DNA of 64,000 nt from Palaemon carinicauda (lineage: Eukaryota > Arthropoda > Malacostraca > Decapoda > Palaemonidae). Shown one piece after another: positions 61,140-64,000 of this stretch. The translations under genes and the position numbers were made by a program. How positions within the stretch are numbered: position 1 is the first letter of the stretch; each line of letters opens with the position of its first letter. The DNA lies in assembly GCF_036898095.1 (NCBI RefSeq), contig NC_090757.1:71482787-71546786 (forward strand), read 5' to 3'. The notes beneath the pieces were generated by a model, which did not search any database, was not told where the DNA came from, and saw nothing but the letters and a program-made list of their open reading frames with translations.

Positions 61140-62320
61140 TTATTTAAAGTCCATAGAGGGCTGAGCAGCTTTAGGCTCCTCTCCGTCTGACAGAGTCCTC
61201 AAGGGAATATCAGTAGGAGGGGGATCAGCAACTTCCTCATCTGAAGGAACCTTGTCTGACAATAGCCGAGTCTCAAGCAAGGGAGAGACCTGCCGTGGTG
61301 GCAATGCTTGACAAGCAGAGTCCACACGCAAAGGAGCAACAGTAGCAGTCAAGGACGCTATGTCATGTAACTGCTTAAAGGACTGACCAGTAACAACAAC
61401 AGGTGCGGGAGGACGTTCGACGTCAACTCGAGACTGCCTTGACTGCTTAGACTGAGCAGTCAAAACAACTCTTGACTGCGGTGCTTGACGCTCAACGTCA
61501 AAACAAGTCAACTATGCTGGTTGGTGAACGTCCTGAACGTCAACAAGAGCAAGCGGCAGCGGCTGAACGTCAACAAGAGCAAGCGGCAGCGGCTGAACGT
61601 CCACAAGCGGCTGAGAGTCAACACGGGACTGCATCGAGTGAGGCTCTACAAAACACGATTGACGTGACTTTGTAACGTCAATGTCAACAGGACGAGCAAA
61701 GGCTCGTTTGGGCGGCTGACGGCCAAGATCTCGATCAGCTAAGCGGCGAGGATCATCGTGAACCTGCTCAACAGAATAGTCCTCCATAAGAGAGGCAAGC
61801 TTATTCTGCATGTCTTGCCGTACAACCCATTTAGGATCAACGGGAATGGTTGCGGTAAGAGACGAGGGTAACGTCTGTGACTGCAAAACCTTGCCTACAA
61901 AAAGACTCTCTGAGCCTGTGTTACGCTTTTGTTTAGGCGGCGAGCAGTCTTCCGATGACTGCATAGGGTCAGAGCTGTCCTAATGGTTACAACCAGGACG
62001 CTGGACCTGTCCTGAAAGGACTGACTTTCGCTTAAAGGGCCTCGAAACCTTGTTCCACGGCTTCTTATGCGAAAAGCCTTCGGATGACGAGGAGAAAATC
62101 GTCTCGCTCGTCTTATGGTAGGGGCGGTGTTGATGAGACACGCCTGAAACCATAGAGGGAACGTCTGTTCGCTGATCAAGTCCTCTCGAACCATAAGTCG
62201 TACGACATTACTTCTCCCCTGGGCTTGGGAGCTTGCAAGAGGTCTCGGACTAGGCGAACGACAGGCACGAACAGACGAACCCTCGGTCGCAATACTGATA
62301 ACACTTTGCGCAATTATCAC
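61140..62320 (-). pseudogene. gag: Family C gag (C2)
   Basis: Two frames of the same phase (61,512-61,964 and 61,140-61,511) are separated by one TAG at 61,512-61,514. They read MQSSEDCSPPKQKRNTGSES, DPKWVVRQDMQNKLASLMED, RRLADRDLGRQPPKRAFARP, a short repeat VDVQPLPLAL twice, then FDVERQAPQSRVVLTAQSK and an acidic end. Upstream (61,895-62,320), SSVRACRSPSPRPLASS matches the SVRVRHNPSPGPLPCS region of C1 gag. The N-terminal Cys motif was not found. 60,840-61,140 links to RT but has no clear frame. Confidence 0.6.
61540..61605. repeat. 30-bp tandem repeat in C2 gag
   Basis: AACGTCAACAAGAGCAAGCG plus GCAGCGGCTG occurs twice exactly, with a third partial copy. Unit length 30, in phase with gag, encoding LALVDVQPLP on the minus strand. 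Confidence 0.85.
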
Positions 62321-62340
62321 TTTATCACTACGATTTTCTG

Positions 62341-64000
62341 TTTTGCACTTACTTCACTGAAATCGAATTTTACAACAATTCACATTAGGTATGAATAAAA
62401 CTGATTTCTACCTGAAGCACGCAATTCTACCCTCATCAAAAGGTTATAATTGCGAAATCAGTCGTATAATGTAAGCACATTAATACAAGCAAAAAACAGT
62501 AAACATATATTAAGATAAAAAGATCAGTGGCTGGGAAGGAGACTAAACACTAGTTCATTCAAAACTACGTTTTCAATCTCTCACCGTACAGTGCCTTGGG
62601 ACGAGAATAAAAACTAAAAACGTTTTATCCTTTCTCCCCGTACAGAGACTAGGGACGAGAGTAAAAAACTGACTCGAGAACAACGTTACTCGCTTGGGAC
62701 GAGAATAAAGATCGGAACGTTCTCTCTTCCTCTCTCTCTCTCTTGATTTCGCACCGAAGAGAAGAGCCCACTTACCTTTCGTCAATAAACAGGTTATTTG
62801 ACCAAAGGAAAAAATTGAAAGGTTTTTCATTTAACAAGTTCCTTTAAAATAGTATTTAAAACATTTAAGTTTGAAAGAAGAATGAACAAAACGTCAGAAT
62901 CGATTTACTCTTTCTGCAAAGTGAAACCGTGATTCTCTCTCTCTCTATCGTAACGATAGAGCGCAAACTGCGTAGCATAAATAAACTAAACGTTAGTTCA
63001 TCTTTGAAACAGTACGAAGACTATTCAAAGAAAATCTTTCATAAAATATCTACTAAAAAATATTCATTTAATAAGTTTTAAATCATTTGCTCTGTAAAAG
63101 TTATTTACGATTGAAAGGGCTCAACGTTGTTTAACTTCGGTTTCCAAGTTATAGTCAAACCATTCTGTCGTGGCCGCGGAGACGATTTCTGTTCCCCTGT
63201 ACAGCGTACCCATGTCAAAATATTTCGACCACTTTAAGGAAAAATGAACACTGCGGTTAGAGACGAGCCATCCAAACTGAGTGAGACTAATGCTAGCCGT
63301 TAATGACAGATGACATTCCCCAAAGTATCCCCAGGGTGCATCCTCACCTTTTTCACTAATCTCACTGGATTAAGACAAGATTAAATCTGCTCTCTCTCTC
63401 TCTCTCTCTCTCTCCTGTTATTCTTGTCGAGCATACAGTATATATTTCATTAGGTACACTGTTAAATAAGCGTAATTTTAATCGGACATTATCCGTAAAA
63501 ATATACTGTTCTTAGCCCTAATTCAGTAAAATATTGGAGAGAGTAATTTTTACCCTACCCTGTTATGTTATTACGGGTTGATGATCATAATATCACCATT
63601 TAACGTCAATATTTCCATTTATTAGACGGTAAATGCCTGGCAACATTTATAACTGGATTTTTACCGTTTTTTTCGGCATATTTTTAACTGTAAGGTATTC
63701 ATTTCTATAAGGATAATTACAACCAAGTACATGTCCCCCAAAATCATAATCCAAGGATATTTGCCAGTTTTATCCTACCGTCTTAATATGACTCCCACAG
63801 AAGGGAAGTTTGAAATCCGATTGACCTGTCCTTGGAGGTCTCAAGGGTAAATTTATGTAGCAAATATCAGCGAGCTATATTTAATCCCTTGAATGGTAGA
63901 TCTTTGAGTATAAAATGTAGTGTTTGAGACAGAGACTGCATTATCCAGCAAACATAAACCATGGAAACTTCTCCAAACCGTGTTCTCCGTCCCAATGCCA
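62341..64000. other. Non-coding tail with CT microsatellites
   Basis: No gene is recognised. CT/GA runs lie at about 62,726-62,743, 62,934-62,947 and 63,390-63,413. The left part may be the 5' leader of C2 (a GGTAAGTG-type splice donor complement, CTTACCTTTC, lies near 62,771). The rest is AT-rich. Confidence 0.4.

Larger units (their letters stand above)
57229..62340 (-). mobile_element. Family C DIRS-like element, copy C2
   Basis: The left terminus TGATATTTTAATTATAAAAT starts at 57,229. Minus-strand order: gag (61,140-62,320), RT (59,900-60,784), RNase H and YAFPPF block (58,853-59,870), recombinase (57,954-59,126), then the internal complementary region and 3' terminus. The recombinase is intact, the other genes carry stops or frame changes, and the gag-to-RT junction is deleted. 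The 5' terminus predicted from the junction sequence was not seen before 64,000, so the right boundary is open; 62,340 marks the last gag-like sequence. Confidence 0.8.

Noticed and set aside
1..64000. tRNA, rRNA or host protein genes
   Set aside because: No cloverleaf with A/B boxes, rRNA core or non-transposon protein domain was recognised by eye; a covariance-model and protein-database search would be needed to exclude small ones.

Overview
The window looks like repeat-rich nuclear DNA of an animal, most likely a crustacean and plausibly a decapod. That placement is an inference from the retroelement families (DIRS-like tyrosine-recombinase retrotransposons, RNase H-bearing I-type LINEs, an RTE-type LINE and Ty3/Gypsy fragments) and from the intron-less, highly nested layout. 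No host protein-coding gene, rRNA or tRNA gene could be supported. Almost every long open frame belongs to a transposable element or to a low-complexity array inside one.

Layout. 1-2110: the 5' part of a DIRS-like element (family A, copy A0, minus strand). 2111-6775: family A copy A1 (plus strand) with gag, reverse transcriptase (RT), tyrosine recombinase (YR), an internal complementary region and a 3' terminal repeat. 6776-8295: AT-rich DNA with nothing recognised. 8296-10510: 5' part of copy A2. 10511-14470: AT-rich DNA with a ~145-bp tandem repeat and an (AAT)n-ended interspersed repeat. 14470-17275: decayed Ty3/Gypsy pol (minus). 17280-18045: DIRS RNase H fragment. 19273-25293: LINE copy 1 with a 12-bp target-site duplication. 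25306-27645: 5' part of a family C DIRS element (C0). 27650-28816: second Gypsy fragment, cut at its RT active site by family C copy C1, which starts at 28817 and runs to about 39640. C1 itself carries a truncated RTE LINE (31656-32418) and family B copy B1 (33824-38364). 39819-46397: nearly full-length LINE copy 2 with a 16-bp target-site duplication. 46414-48366 and 56551-56949: family B copy B3, split by the large family B copy B2 (48367-56550). 56986-57228: the 3' end of B4, cut inside its internal complementary region by family C copy C2 (57229 to about 62340). The rest, to 64000, has no recognised gene.

How the parts work together. Each DIRS family carries the set expected for that order: a gag with an N-terminal Cys-rich motif and basic tail, RT with YLDD, RNase H, a conserved YAFPPF block, and YR with the R / HxxR / Y residues. 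Inverted termini and an internal complementary region that spans the predicted circle junction complete the set. Most copies are broken by frameshifts, stops and deletions; the C2 recombinase reads intact. The two LINEs have nearly whole ORFs, but both show Tyr where RT motif A should have its catalytic Asp.

The most interesting signals are the exact circle-junction complements in families A, B and C, the different tandem-repeat arrays occupying the gag region of nearly every DIRS copy (mostly multiples of 3 bp), and the shared Asp-to-Tyr change in the two LINEs.
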